Origin: Siphonodentalium dalli
Taxonomy: Eukaryota; Mollusca; Scaphopoda; Gadilida; Siphonodentaliidae
DNA: 64,000 nucleotides
Reading direction: 5' to 3'
Assembly (NCBI GenBank): GCA_032622095.1
Contig: CP136063.1
Coordinates: forward strand, 82,559,980 to 82,623,979
How positions within the stretch are numbered: position 1 is the stretch's first letter; each line of letters opens with the position of its first letter. Of this stretch, positions 1-12,489 are shown in pieces. A program made the translations under genes and the position numbers. The notes beneath the pieces are model-generated. The model ran no database searches. It was not told the origin of the DNA and was given only the letters and a program-made list of their open reading frames with translations.

Positions 1-519
1 AGAGCGTTCCCTGTTGAGCATATTCCCGGTATGGTGCGAATAAAGATCGATTGTATATATGATTACTTATTCAATCGGATTGGTATCCCTCCTTCAAAAA
101 GTGTTTGATATGATCGGATGTTCAAACGAACCATGGCCAACGTTTATATCTATTATAATGCTATTGTTATACGTAATTGACACATAGAGGTCGATGATAT
201 AATCATATATGCCAAATGCCTATTATGCATAGATAAACTGGCAAACAGCATAAGGCAGTGACAAATTGCCACATCATCCAGGGGGGAGTCTACAAAAAAA
301 TTCCGTATTTATGGCCGGGGTGTGTGGGTGATCCAGAGGCCGAAAAATCGTGCTTGTAATTTTTTTCCAAAATGGTTTTATTTCAAACAATTTACAAGTA
401 CTGACCATGTAATGTTGTTTGTAAGCATGTTAGTACCATGCTTGTTTGTATAGGGCTATATATGCAGCTATAGTGACTCTTAAAAATTTAGCCTCAGATT
501 TAGCAACATTCTGGATTTC
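1..519. other. No gene seen
   Basis: AT-rich sequence without a convincing frame, repeat or RNA. Confidence 0.5.
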
Positions 520-1011
520 ACAGGATACCGGCCCACTTCACAGTGGACCACCGTAATAGCGTTCAGGAAACTTAACCAATGGTTGAGTTTTAATAATGCT
601 AAACGTGTTTACGGATGGAACAAGGCCGGTAACTCTGGTATGCATTGATAGGCGAAACCTGTTATATGCAGTAATATGTGCATACATCCTTCCCCTATCA
701 TTCTGTTCTATCACCACACCAAACCACATCAAACTTCGACAACTGACACTTAACTTATATTGCAAAAACTTTGTACGGACTGAATTTCATAAAGTCGAAC
801 AGGGCCCATAACTCTGGTAGGTATTGATGGTCACAACCCGTGATATTATGCATATTCGTTCCCCATTTCTGGTCTGTCAGCATGCCATAGGGCATCAAAA
901 TATGACAACCGACTCTTGAGTTATAATGCAAAATGTTTGTACGGACTGACGCACGGACGGCTCGAGACGTCAACTATATACCCGCCGACTAATATCGGGG
1001 GGTATAATAAC
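520..1011. repeat. Diverged ~200-bp tandem repeat ending in a TATACCC hairpin
   Basis: Two units share AACTCTGGTA, TGCAAAA..TTTGTACGGACTG and GGCATCAAA-type blocks. The end CGCACGGACGG ... TATACCCGCCGACTAATATC and GGGGGTATAATA forms a hairpin, a style common in molluscan tandem-core repeats. No gene. Confidence 0.55.
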
Positions 1012-1439
1012 CATATATCTAGGTGTATACTTAACCAAAAACAATTCCCCCCACCCCACCCGGTGGATAAGACTAAAGAGTTCTTTGGTCATACACAAAT
1101 AATTGTGGAACCCCTGACCTGTTTACCACTATTTACACTGTCCAGTGTTCTCTGTCAGACACAACACACTCGACATATTAAGGCTATAATGGGGTCTAGG
1201 GCGATTTGTGACATATAGTGTACCTACACAATGCTTTATTATTGTTGTTAGATACTGAAAACACCAGGAAACACCTGGAAATACAGTTTATTTTTCGTTT
1301 TTCTGATCTGTGTTTACCAATTAAGCATGTTATTGCTTGAGTCTTAAGTTTGCACCAAAAAAATGATAGTGGAATGGGATTGAAAGGCAGTTAACACAGT
1401 TATTGAAGAACGGCTAAAAAAAACTCTGAAATTTTGATA

Positions 1440-1590
1440 AAAACATGAGAAAAGAGGGTGGGTCCCCAAAATTTTGGAGGATTTTTTTTTTTTTTGCACA
1501 AATGGGGTGGTGGGTCCCTCGGGGTCGGAAAAAAACTTTTTGGGCCCTATATGCGCAATTTTTTTCCAGACCCCCCCCCCCTGCATCATC
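1440..1590. repeat. G-tract/C-tract repeat module
   Basis: GGGTGGGTCCCC, a run of T, GGGGTGGTGGGTCCC, CGGAAAAAAAC and a run of ten C. A diverged member of the same module family. Confidence 0.5.
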
Positions 1591-2300
1591 TACAACAACG
1601 TTCAAAGAAGACATCAACGGAAGACATTGATCCCGACTACATCCCGAGGGATAAGTTCGTTTTGTTTTGATATATAGTAATGGGAATTCCCCTAATCGCT
1701 GTCATTGTCACGTGTTAAATCATGTAACCACACCGACCGCTGATCATGTGACTTCAATCACGTGACTTCGTCTGCAACATAAGATCTTCGGCATTCTTCG
1801 GAATTTTTTTTATTTCGTTATAAAAACAAAATTAGCGATCAAACACAAGATTATTTGGGATAATTGGACATTTTAATTATATAATATAGGTATATTGAAA
1901 GAAAATACTAAATTTTTTCAGAATAATATTCCTTTAAAGGGGTCAATACATTTAGTATACTATGTATAGGTCGGCGGAGTAAGGATATGGGTGGGTAACC
2001 GGACACATCGGATATCGTTATTTCTTTCAGGCCATGACTTACTCCTCACTTCCTGATGATTACCATAGCGTTGTCGGGCTGCATACAACATGGAAGTGCA
2101 ATTATTGGTGCGAATAGGGCGATGGTGATAGATGTAGTCTTGTATATATCGCGTTAGAATTGATGGCTATTCGGTCAAACACGTTGTCAATAGTATATAA
2201 CTTGCACATATTTTATTTGCTCATTGCATATTTATACATACCATAGGCCAACGTGATAAATAATTTTACCTCCTCATTACCATAACACTGAAAAACAAAA
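1591..2300. other. No gene seen; E-box-like cluster
   Basis: TCACGTG, CATGTGAC and CACGTGAC words occur within 1708-1766. Otherwise nothing is recognised. Confidence 0.4.
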
Positions 2301-2309
2301 TACAATTTG

Positions 2310-2520
2310 ACAACCAACATCCCAAATTTTGGGACCCAAACTTTATACGAATATTCGGAGTGACCTTCATGGGCTGTCAATTTGTTTCCGAATTATGATC
2401 TGTCTGTCCGCATTTTTTTCCCAGACTGCTGGTCCGATTTCAACCAAATTTGGTGTGGTGACTCGGGTTACGGCGGAGGTTAAACGGCGTTTAGGTTTTC
2501 AATTTTTTTGTTATTTTATT
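2310..2520. repeat. Dispersed repeat with CTGTCTGTCCG motif
   Basis: GATTTCAACCAAATTTGGTG and GTGACTCGGGTTACGGCGGA match, inverted, the sequence at 9620-9715 (CCGCCGTGGTACCCCGAGTC ... AGACGGACAGACAGACAG). Probably the subterminal part of a Helitron-type element. Confidence 0.55.
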
Positions 2521-2522
2521 TA

Positions 2523-2715
2523 AATAAGCTCACTATATGGGCCTATTTCAGAATCAAATAAGTCCAATATGAAATTATTTGCACGAGGATATGTTGGAGC
2601 AAGTATGTATGCTCTTTGTATATGTGTTTTCACTGTGGCCCGCGCCATCCAACGGAATAGCGGGTATAAGTCCACTATGGGCTTATTCCAGAATCAAATA
2701 AGTCCAATATGAACC
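2523..2715. repeat. Direct repeat pair
   Basis: CAGAATCAAATAAGTCCAAT with its flanks occurs at about 2550 and 2689, 139 bp apart. Confidence 0.7.
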
Positions 2716-2719
2716 AATC

Positions 2720-4020
2720 ACAGGGGGGGGGCAGGAACCTTTTATTATGGATAATTATATAATTATTGGGAAAGGGACACAGCTTCTAAAAATGGTAGCT
2801 TCAGGATAAAAATTGCCTTTATAAAAATAAAAATATTATTCACTATTTGTCATCATCCATCACTTCCCAAAGAGATATTCGTCATCAAATCCAGTTCAAT
2901 TCCAAAAATGTTCATCGAAAGACTTAAAGTGTCGCAAACAGAACCGTCTGGCATGTGCGCGAAGCGCACCGAGGGGCGGCCCCATGCTCCTCCCATGTCG
3001 AATAAATATATGTAAATATATATAAATATATATTTGGGGGTGCGTGCGGTGGTGTTTCGGATGGCCCTAATGCGCTTTTGTACACTTTTACAGATCAATC
3101 TCGTCGCATATATACGGACATCACTGTGCTGGAATTTGGGAAAATGAGTAATATGTTGGAAACTTTCAACATAAATTGAGTGAAAATGAAATTTCCTGGA
3201 CCATTTGGAAAACTCCCACTCGAGATTATCTAGCATCGTCCATGCATGACTGCGCATCATTCTACACATACACGTATCGATATACGACGCACCAACAGTA
3301 GGCCTATATCAATGTCTGCTTTTGTCGCCACAAATAATTTTGTCCGCCATTTCCATCTCTATAAAAATACCATAGTAACACACGAGGTTACAATACACCA
3401 AATACAAATTAGTAGAGTGATTTCCCCTGGTACCCCAAGCTAGGATCAGCATACAAAAAATTCTGGCAACTGAATGGTCAATGATACATGGATGAAAAGT
3501 GCACGAAAAAATGCACAAATGTGTTTCCCGTCGAGAAACATCAAATATAACCACAGGGTAAACGGTAATGGCTATTCAAATGACGCATAATTTATGGGAG
3601 GTGTTTGTGTTTATTTCGATGTCATTTCTTTCTCAATTTTAAGGGTAGTGTGACGTTTGTCAAGCTGCATTGTGATTTACCACGTTCACAAGTACTTTTG
3701 GGCACATTTCTGTGTGTCTAAAGGGACGTTCTTTAATTTCAAATACTCGTGCAGGGTCAAAGCTTTCCTGCGAATACAGGCCAGCGGGATTTGTTAACAC
3801 TGAGGCCTATGTAAATCATTTGGTGTATTGTAACCACGAGTGTATACGGTATTATCATTTGTTAGCACAATTTTCTACTCGTATAAACAAAAGCTGTTTC
3901 TACGGTAAATCCGAACCCCTGCTGGTATTCGCTGTGATAACATTAATAAATCGCTTGTTTGTGTATATTGGTCCGTGCATTTCTTCAACACAGTATGCAG
4001 AATTTCTTTGACATTTTCTT
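2720..4020. other. No supported gene
   Basis: A - strand frame of 138 codons (2853-3269) passes through an AT-repeat and matches nothing I recognise. The rest is AT-rich. Confidence 0.4.
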
Positions 4021-4039
4021 TACCTAATACTCATTGACG

Positions 4040-4140
4040 AGCGTTTATGTGTCCCCATACCAAAGTATGGTACACATAGTGTCGACTAGAGCTTTATCCA
4101 TTTGTATGCGTACCCATACCATAGTATGGTACACATAGTG
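4040..4140. repeat. ~60-bp direct duplication
   Basis: CCCATACCAAAGTATGGTAC then ACATAGTGTC occurs twice. Each copy holds the short palindrome CCATACYAWAGTATGG. A TCCGTCCGTCCG run follows. Confidence 0.75.
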
Positions 4141-4275
4141 TCAACGTCCGGATTGACCACCCGTCGTTTGTCCGTCCGTCCGCCCGTGCGCACTAACCAG
4201 AGAGTACTTGTGGGGTGCGATGAATTTAACATGAATTTAACATTTAACATGCTTTTCTTCTAATTGTTTTATTTA

Positions 4276-4400
4276 CAAACCATCTCCGTTATTTCGTTAA
4301 TATAATATTTCTCAGAATATGTAATATATCTGAAATAAACATTTAGAAAAAAAAGATATTCAAAAAAGAGGATATATTAACGAAATAACGGAGATTGTTT
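4276..4400. repeat. Inverted repeat, ~29-bp arms
   Basis: CATCTCCGTTATTTCGTTAA at the left matches the inverse at 4376-4395. The AT-rich interior has no gene. Confidence 0.7.
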
Positions 4401-4599
4401 AGAAACAGTTTATAACACCACAAATGATCAATTTCGTCCCCTATAAGTCGAATTCTACACTAGGGTGGGTGGGCTTGGGGGAGGTTTAAAAATACGCTCT
4501 TTAAAAAATCGTCAGTTGTGGGTTGCACCCCACAATTTACTCAAACAAAAGATCGCACCCCACAAGTATTCATGGGTATGTGCAGTCACCCCACAAGTA

Positions 4600-5080
4600 T
4601 ACTTTGGCCAGTACGTCTGTATGTCCGTATACCCTTTACGCATGGTGCGATAACTCGAACATTTTCTATCCGATCGGAACCAAATTTTGTATATGAGTTT
4701 CGCAGCCCAAAATACAGATCGAGGTCGAATATGGGTTTGATCCGATTTTTAACTGAGTTATGGCCCTTTTATGACTTAGAATTCACGCATGCTGCAATAA
4801 CTAAATATTTTTTTTTATCTGATTGGAACCAAGTTTGGTATGTGAGTTTATCAGCCCAAAATACAGATTTAATTCAAATATGGGTTTGATCCGATTATTT
4901 TTAATGGAGTTATGGCCCTTTGACATAGAATTCATGCATGCTTCGATAAATCAACCAGTTTTCATCTGATAGGAATCAAATTTGGTATGTGAGTTTCTCA
5001 ACTCAAAATACAGAACGAGTCAGGGTCAGATCCTGTTTTTATGCCTTAGTTATGGCCCCTTTTTAACTAAGACTTGAACA
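4600..5080. repeat. ~150-bp tandem repeat, three diverged units
   Basis: Each unit has a CGATAACT..., AACCAAATTTGGTATGTGAG, AGCCCAAAATACAGA and GAGTTATGGCCC series, at about 4648, 4793 and 4943. A fourth piece lies at 5728-5825. A GTACGTCTGTATGTCCGTA tract precedes it, again the tandem-core style. Confidence 0.75.
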
Positions 5081-5730
5081 GATTTGAGATTTTTATGCTT
5101 ACAATATATAACCATGGCGGCTTACAATTAATTACATGTGATATCAGTTAGCACTAAGAGATACTAGGTAAACCTGTATTATTGGAAATAGAGTTATTTT
5201 TAGCCATCATATGTTGAGCATAGCAGTGAAAGGTGTTACCAATTCATGAATCAATCCCCTTCAGTTCTAAAAGTATAAATTGGAATAGTCTACTGTTCAT
5301 GTGTAGGGATGTTCTCAGAATTTGAGCAGATAGAGAGAACCGCATTTAGTAGCACTATTTTTATAAAGCTACACAGTCCTATAATGATATATGATGCTCA
5401 CTGCTGCACATATAAAATGACTTTAATAGCCATCTGTTGTTTATTTCATTTCCATAGTGTGTGGACAGTGTTTATCAACTCCCACATAGCTCTCTGGTTT
5501 AGCCTATCAATGCAGTGTTCAAGTGACATACCTGGTACAGTCCCCTAATTTTATAGAGTTAAAATTGTTAACCCTGGTCATCAATTTTATTCTTTTGTAT
5601 ATCTTTCATGTAATCATTCTCCTATTATATCCCCTTCATTTGTATGGATTTTTGTAGTTAAAATGAACCCTTCTCAACATTCCTGATACTTAGTATAAAT
5701 ACCTTTCATCTGATATATCTCATTTTTTAG
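5080..5730. other. No gene seen
   Basis: Short frames only. No motif. Confidence 0.4.
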
Positions 5731-5860
5731 ATGGATGTAAATTTGGTATGTGCGTTTCTCAGCCCAAAATACAGATAGAGTTCGAATTTGGGTTTGATGC
5801 AATTTTTTTAAACGAAGTTATGGCTTATAGATTTTCGCGTCCAAATTGAAAATAGCTTAT

Positions 5861-5914
5861 CACTATCGCCAAGGTATGGGTTAAACATCTGCCGATCGTG
5901 ATCGGCCTCTCGTT
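5861..5914. repeat. GATCGGCCTCTCGTT repeat
   Basis: CACTATCGCCAAGG and GGGTTAAACATCTGCCGATC then GTGATCGGCCTCTCGTT occurs here, at 6696-6749 and, in diverged form, at 48150-48195. It includes the palindrome GCCGATCGTGATCGGC. Confidence 0.7.
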
Positions 5915-6489
5915 AACAATCAAGTGCATATATTTACATCACGATTGACTGAGACGCTTCACAACGTACACGACAGTATTGCGCGCTCTGACTGGCATCG
6001 GAAAATATTGTCCCCCATGTTTTAATATCTGTTTTTGTGTCTTATTCTTGAGTGCAACGAAGTTGGACAAGAATTTATCTTTAGTGAACAAAGCTATCAT
6101 TTTGCATTGTCTGGTGTTGGTGTCATACGTGGCTATTATGAATAGTATTAATCCGCGTGGTAATTTTGTTGGCGCATTGCCAAGTGATCCCTGGAAGCTC
6201 GTGCCTTTTCATCACTAGTGAGAGATAAGAAGATATGCAATGGCTTTTTAAATGATATAATAGGCGTTTATGTAATATAATACATTTTTAAAAATAATTA
6301 TAACACAATTTGAAAAAACCAACACCATTATAACTTCCGCTTTGTATGAAGGCTCTTGAACATTTTGTATCGGTTTATATAATTCTTTTTGATAACATCA
6401 AGGAAGAATTATCAGCGGTACCATGCTGATCAACACTTCTTAAATTTGTTGCTTCCTTTTGGGAACATGGTATCCATTGACGAGATGGT
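5915..6489. other. No gene seen
   Basis: AT-rich spacer between a GATCGGCC repeat and a MITE. Confidence 0.4.
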
Positions 6490-6942
6490 TTAACCCTTTC
6501 GTGACTGGAGCTGCGTTGGTGCAGCATTACATATCCTGTGCCAGTGAATTCTCTTATGCGAGTCTCCCTATTTTACACATACATTCTAATAATTTGTTTT
6601 ATTATGTGCATTTGTATATAATAGTACATAACAGTATACTTCATATATATAATTCAAAATCAAAACTCTACTTTATGATTCCGATCATAGTAATTCACTA
6701 TCGCCAAGGGACGGGTTAAACATCTGCCGATCGTGATCGGCCTCTCGTTCCCTTATAGGACAATTTCAGATAATAAGTTTAACAAACGGTAGTTTGTTGA
6801 CCTTATTATCTGAACATTTCCCACCAATAAATAGTAATTACTCTGCAAGTTTATGATATGTTCGTCTGTCTGTCGTATGCTTAGATTTCCTGAACATCCA
6901 TATAACTGGGTGGGAGAGTCCATTTAGTAAAGAAAGGGTTAA
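6490..6942. mobile_element. TTAA-flanked piggyBac-like MITE (diverged subfamily)
   Basis: The ends are TTAACCCTTTCGTGACTGGA and AAGAAAGGGTTAA, both with TTAA. The left part has CCTGTGCCAGTGAATTCTCT, related to the hairpin of the other copies, but the palindrome is lost. The interior holds a copy of the GATCGGCCTCTCGTT repeat (6696-6749). Confidence 0.6.
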
Positions 6943-7647
6943 CCATATGCATGCGTCCGTATAGCACTGCTCTGCATGCGTTTGTTCATCAATTTATTCC
7001 GCGCTCGGCGTGTATAATGTTTCGCTGTTTCTTGGTATACAGTGGGCGTTTTATTTATAGAATGGGAATTTTTGGACGGATTAAAGGTTGAACTGCGACC
7101 CGGAGGCCGAGTCTGGTAAATGGTGTAGTTGGGAATTTCAATTTCAATTGTCATTCGAATGACAAGAAGTGCAAGGCGATTAATTCTATGAATTGGTCAT
7201 TCGTGAAACCAATATATTTCATATTCTATAATTACAATCATGGGTATATAATATATGATCTTGAGCGTTACCATTTCTGACTATGGTTTCTTGTACTACA
7301 ATCTGGACTCGTTCCTTCGCGCCCATCCTCCTATACGTAACGCCCTGACGGCGTCCCGTCGTGGAGTTGAACGGAACAGTGAGCGGAGCGTCTGAGACAG
7401 GAACGAGACTAACTATAAAATCTTGTTTAGATATTGCGGGGGATTTCCGGTGTCCGATTGCGGGTTTGTACTTTAATTTTCCTAATTAAATATCAATCCC
7501 ATGTTGTCATTTCGATACCACTGGGTTGGGTTGACCTTTTCTGCACTTATAGTCTTACTGTTTACTGTGACCTATATTCTAACCACTCATAGTGCTTACC
7601 AAGATCTGACTTGGCGTCGATATTATTATATATAAATTATATGAGAT
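6943..7647. other. No gene seen; GC-richer patch
   Basis: 7309-7413 is GC-richer and bounded by the inverted words CTCGTTCCT and AGGAACGAG. No gene. Confidence 0.4.
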
Positions 7648-7850
7648 TTATGCATGCTGGGGGCATGGACTCAGTATGAGTGTTCACTGCTTCTAATGTG
7701 CATGCTTCAGTGAACTTGAACAAATTCTCGTTTCTTATGGACATGCAGATCTATGAATGCTGGGGGCACGGAATCAGTATCAGTGTTCACTGCTCAGTGA
7801 GCTTGAACAAATTATCATGTCTTATGGAAATGGACATTAATCGATCGGAA
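7648..7850. repeat. ~103-bp direct duplication
   Basis: ATGCATGCTGGGGGCATGGA at 7651 and ATGAATGCTGGGGGCACGGA at 7754 begin two diverged units, each followed by AGTGTTCACTGC and TTGAACAAATT. Confidence 0.75.
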
Positions 7851-7869
7851 TGGCACATTGAGATCTTAA

Positions 7870-9299
7870 CTTCAATTGAATAGATGTCAACAAACCTAGT
7901 TATGCATGCATATATACTTTATTACAAAATGAACATAACACTTCCTTATTGGTGAAGCCTGACAACCCACGTGAAAAACAAGCAACTGGTAAATAATTTT
8001 GTCCATACCTGTATTTATTGATTTATGGTGATGAGTATAAAGAATTGAATTGATCACCAGCATGTTCGAGATTCTGTCCGTCTGGTTTGTCAAGCCCTTC
8101 GCCATCCTTTAATCCCTTGATTCCAGAACATACCAAACAAAACGTGCAGTTATGTTGATCTTCAAGTACAACTATATATGATACCTTTAATTTAAATGCA
8201 TTCCTAAAGTTATGACCAGCAAAACATAACCAGGTCACACCCTATACTATTTGCTTTCTTTCTCACATATTATTTAATCAAATAACGAACACCAAGTGAT
8301 GGGGCACATTTTTGGTTTGTTTACGTTTTTGTCCAGCGCTCTGCGTCAGAAACTAAATATGGGAATTCCGCAATATACATGTAACTCACGATCTCGTGTT
8401 GTCGTTCATTCGTTGCCTTTGTATAAGTATATGTCCATGCATTGTGCCCCCGGTAGTACAGTTGGTACGGTGCATAGCTCATACATGGTAGACCGTCTGT
8501 ATATCTGTATAAACTTAATATATTTATCTCAATGCCTTTGTTAAGGAAATGAGAATTCAATGAATTGAATTGAATTGTCCAGCGATGGCGAAACCGGTTC
8601 CAACCCCGATGGGAGCGGATTTGCTAATCAACCTGATTATTGTACACAGGTTCGTCAATTGCTTATTGGTATCGGTGTTTTCTACGTGCCGTGAAGTGAT
8701 TTCCCATTGAAATTTAACCCTCTGTGTGATCTTCCACCAAACTGCGCACATCGCCTATATAGTGCATGATTGAAAATGGCATATATGCACTTAAAAAAAA
8801 ACACCTCATAAACTATAAAGAAAATGACTGTTTGTATATCCTGGCACTACAGGAGCCTCCGTGGTGAATTAGCGCATGCGATGCATTATACACCCAATAA
8901 CATTAGCAAAGAGGCAAAACATGACATTAGCGCTACCTGCGTAAGTTTTGTGATATAGTGTACATGTTTGTTTTACGTTGATGATTTAGTGCGCCAACTT
9001 AGATGCTCATTGCCACTGTTCCGTGATAGCAAGCAATTATTTACCAACACCAGTCTAAGTGCGCGCTATTATCACTGTGGGAATCAACAATAACGTTGTA
9101 TGGACTCTACGTGGGCCTATGCACCTGTGTCTATCAAATGTTACAAGGTAGCAATCCATCAACGGTATCTTAGAGATGAATAAGTGTGAACGCTCTCGAC
9201 AGAACAATTGCCAGTAGAACATGGCTCATTCTAGTTTCCAAATTCCTTCTACGTATATACATGTAGGAGGTATAATATTGTTGTTTGAAATTTTTCTCA
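7870..9299. other. No supported gene
   Basis: A short (TTGAA)n-like tail at 8553-8577 suggests a decayed LINE/SINE 3' end. The frame at 8023-8238 (- strand) is unrecognised. Confidence 0.35.
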
Positions 9300-9400
9300 C
9301 ACGTGTGAAATAAACGCTCTTTATTTCATCCATATCAGGAATTTATTAACACGTAACGCTCTTTTCTGTTCCTTTTCGCCTTTTGTTTGGGACCCAAACA
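9300..9400. repeat. AACGCTCTTTA fragment related to the ACGGGCGGCG-type MITE interior
   Basis: AATAAACGCTCTTTATTTCA, ATATCAGGAA and ACGTAACG with CTTTTGTTT follow the order seen at 21596-21690 and 45930-46010. Confidence 0.4.
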
Positions 9401-9614
9401 TAGTGTTCATAGTGTTTGTATGGCTTCAATGCGTCTTTCTGGGTCATATGCTGCTCGTGTTCAAATATTTATCTATTTCGATACGGAAAAATTCAAAAGC
9501 GAATATTATTAGGTGCATTTTGGAGCGCAAACCGTCAAGCGGCTTTAACAAAAACATAAACATAAAGTGACCGATTCTGTTTTAATTAAAAACATTTGAG
9601 AAACTAATGCCGTT

Positions 9615-9722
9615 GTAACATCCGCCGTGGTACCCCGAGTCACCACACCAAATTTGGTTGAAATATGTCCTGGGGTCTTGGAGAAAAATCGCAAAAAGAC
9701 AGACGGACAGACAGACAGATCC
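9615..9722. repeat. Dispersed repeat, inverted copy of 2310-2520
   Basis: Shares the ACCAAATTTGGTTGAAAT block and a (GACAGACAGACG)-type microsatellite with the copy near the window start. Confidence 0.55.
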
Positions 9723-9920
9723 TATTCTTTTTGTATATATATTACACATGATTTCCTCGCGACATGAATGTTGCTCATTGGTTCATACGATCTGTCAAAA
9801 CAAATGTTTAAGTATCAGGAGACATCAGTTAACCTGACCAGAACCAATTTTTTACCATGAAGATATGCGATTTAAAATTATTTGCTGAAAAAATGTGTGT
9901 TTTCAAAAGCCAAAATATTT

Positions 9921-10301
9921 GATAAGCGAGATCACCGAGTCGCTACCTTACCTTGTCCATCCAGCCCCCATTCCGCGATTTAAGTGCTACAAGTCAAAGT
10001 TCTGGAGAAGCATTCCATATATGGAGTTTTGAATATTCATGAATTCCATATATGGAATTCATGAATATTCAAAATTCCATACATGGAATTCTACTTGACA
10101 TCACCAGAACCAATTCTTTACCATGAAGTTATACCATATGTGGAGCTTTTGTATATTCATGAATTCCATATATGGAATTCATGAATATTCAAAAGCTCCA
10201 TATCTGGATTGCTACTCCAGAACTGTGATATGTAGCACTGAATGCGCGGAAGGGGACTGGATGGATCCAATATGGTAGCAACTCAGTTATCTCGCTTATT
10301 C
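9921..10301. mobile_element. Compound palindromic MITE
   Basis: Outer inverted repeats of about 95 bp (GATAAGCGAGAT, CCATCCAG and GTGCTACA blocks) enclose two similar inner palindromes. Each is built on TTCATGAATTCCATATATGG (10019-10082 and 10141-10205), separated by CACCAGAACCAATTCTTTACC. A related copy is at 37851-38100. Confidence 0.65.
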
Positions 10302-12045
10302 ACTTACCATATCACCACTTGTATTCCCCATAACCTTTTTTTTGTATGCATGTTTTACAGTTGTGCCAACTTGTGAGCTCTTAATTACAAATTAATTGTA
10401 AATTTTTGAATATTTTTCCCAGTTTAGGTCCCCTGACCTTAAAGGCATAGTCTCGCATATTTTCAGCCGATCTAAGGCAGTATGATGTCACAGCTGCAAA
10501 ATTTACTGGGATGGACAACGCCCTTGTCGCATGGTCTCACGCCGTTGAAAATCTATATTTCGATTCTTTATACAGAATATTCACGTAACAAATGCCCAGC
10601 AAAACTAAAATTGCAATGCCCGGGCTTCAAATCAAACGTCTCTTCTCATCTACATGAATCATACATGAATCTCCAGTCCCTCATCTGTAATGTCAAAAAA
10701 CGAAAATGTCCAGACAAGGTGTGGCGCCAAGATTTCACCGAGGTAGGGGCTACGATCTGGAAACTACCGGTCGACCATTTGATATATCACCGACCGGGGG
10801 TGGGGGGTGTAACCAACCCGACATGAGTGTTATAGCTCCCCCCCCCAATCGATATTGTATTTTTGTTTAAATGTAACAGGGACGAGGCTCCATATAGGTG
10901 TAAAAACTTGTGCCTCAATTCCATATATTAGTGAATATTTTTCAACCCTCCGATGCCACCCATGCTCCAACCCAAACTTAAAGTCCAAGTCTCCCCAATG
11001 AGCATTCTCATCTGTTTAAAAAAGAAACATCTACCCATGAAATCTATTCAGAAGATAATTACACATAATTGCTTATTTTCAATTATAAGGATAATGGGAT
11101 GATATAAAACTACTCGGCAGTGTTCCCGTGGGCGAGAGCGAATATGAATAAATCCTCCCTATTTTTCACAAATTTGATAACATTGTCACTGGGGATCTAT
11201 GTATCAAGTTACATAATTGTGCAAGAGTTTTCATAATCGACTGACTGCGAATACTGGTATGAACAATAGCTACCTGTTGTTGTTTTGTGAATAGTTCTTA
11301 TTATATTACATTAACCCTACTGTGCTGGTATTCACGTTATAGCACACTGTGATACTGTACTCCGGTTGGCGATGCATGTACGTTATATATTCTGTATTGC
11401 CTCCTCGTGGGAGAGAGTGTACATGTAGAGCATGACAGTGTGTTTGATATTTACAGGTGCAAATTATATACAATATAATAGGTACATATACAATTATTTG
11501 TATGGTCGTGCCGGCAATTCGGCAGAAATATTGTGCGTGGGATAAGCACATGCGTTCGGCGGGATTCATGATCTGATGGTCAGGAATAGTCCAACTTCGA
11601 TAAAGGTTTCATGCCATGGGTTGAGATGAGATCCTGTATAATAGCGACGTTAATTGTTAGATATGACATGCGGACACTGACATATGTATAAGCTATACTA
11701 CCCAGATCGATTACCAGAACTTGTTAATAATCGAGATCAAAGTACGACCTCATGTGCATCACATAGTAATTTAATATGCGTGAGATTTGTGTTGGGGTTA
11801 CCCAAAATAAGCTAGTTAAGCAATGAGCAATTTGACGAAATGATCTGACTATGAACGCTCACAGTGGTGACATTTAAGAACATAACCATTATCTACATTA
11901 TGTATTTCGGTGGTCACATAATTGCGAAATATTCATTTAGTTATCGATTAACGGGTGTGGTGGTCTTAGTGTACGAATAGATCAATCTCATGACAGTGGT
12001 AGACATCTGATGTTAGTAAATCGATTCACATATTATATTAGTCAA
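10302..12045. other. No supported gene
   Basis: A 114-codon + frame (10482-10826) has no recognisable family and no splice context. 11320-11400 is a copy of the 94-bp repeat. Confidence 0.35.
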
Positions 12046-12489
12046 TTAGGTGCTGTTCAATGTCTTCACGATTCTGCTAGAAAATAGCAAAAAATATGCT
12101 GTTTCAATGACTACATTGTCAATTGCTGGTGCCAACTCCACTGGAATATGCACACATGAGCCACCGAGGATAATCGCCATCAATTGTTGAAGCGACATGC
12201 TGTCCAGGAACATATACATTGGAATACCATATTTGTCAATAATAAGGTTCCAATAATTATATCGCATCTGGATAATCGCATCCGAGCTACATGTCCAAAT
12301 TACGTGCATCAATTCATTGTTGTATCTCGAACCACACTTAAGACACAGAACATTATTGTCATATGTAGTTTTATTGAGGAGTAAGGCCAGGTGTTTTAGT
12401 GCCACGGTGTGCGGACGATTTCTACGCATTAATTCCCATATGTTCCAGCTGTCCAGTGGATGCGGGTGACACTGTACCAACATAGCCAA
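12046..12489 (-). pseudogene. LINE C-terminal domain fragment
   Basis: An open frame of 147 codons on the - strand contains CLKCGSRYNNELMHVIWTC, the C-x2-C-x9-H-x4-C motif found at the C-terminus of many non-LTR reverse transcriptases. It is preceded by a basic helical region (MRRNRPHTVALKHL). No catalytic block is seen. It ends just before the left arm of the large palindrome at 12546. It is most likely a 5'-truncated LINE remnant; a host zinc-binding exon cannot be strictly excluded. Confidence 0.5.

Noticed and set aside
2853-3269. 138-codon - frame
   Set aside because: It crosses a TATATAAATATA tract, lacks recognisable domains, and no splice or promoter context was found.
8845-8885. GCCTCCGTGGTGAATTAGCG, tRNA-like start
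   Set aside because: No B-box follows within a plausible distance and no cloverleaf can be drawn.
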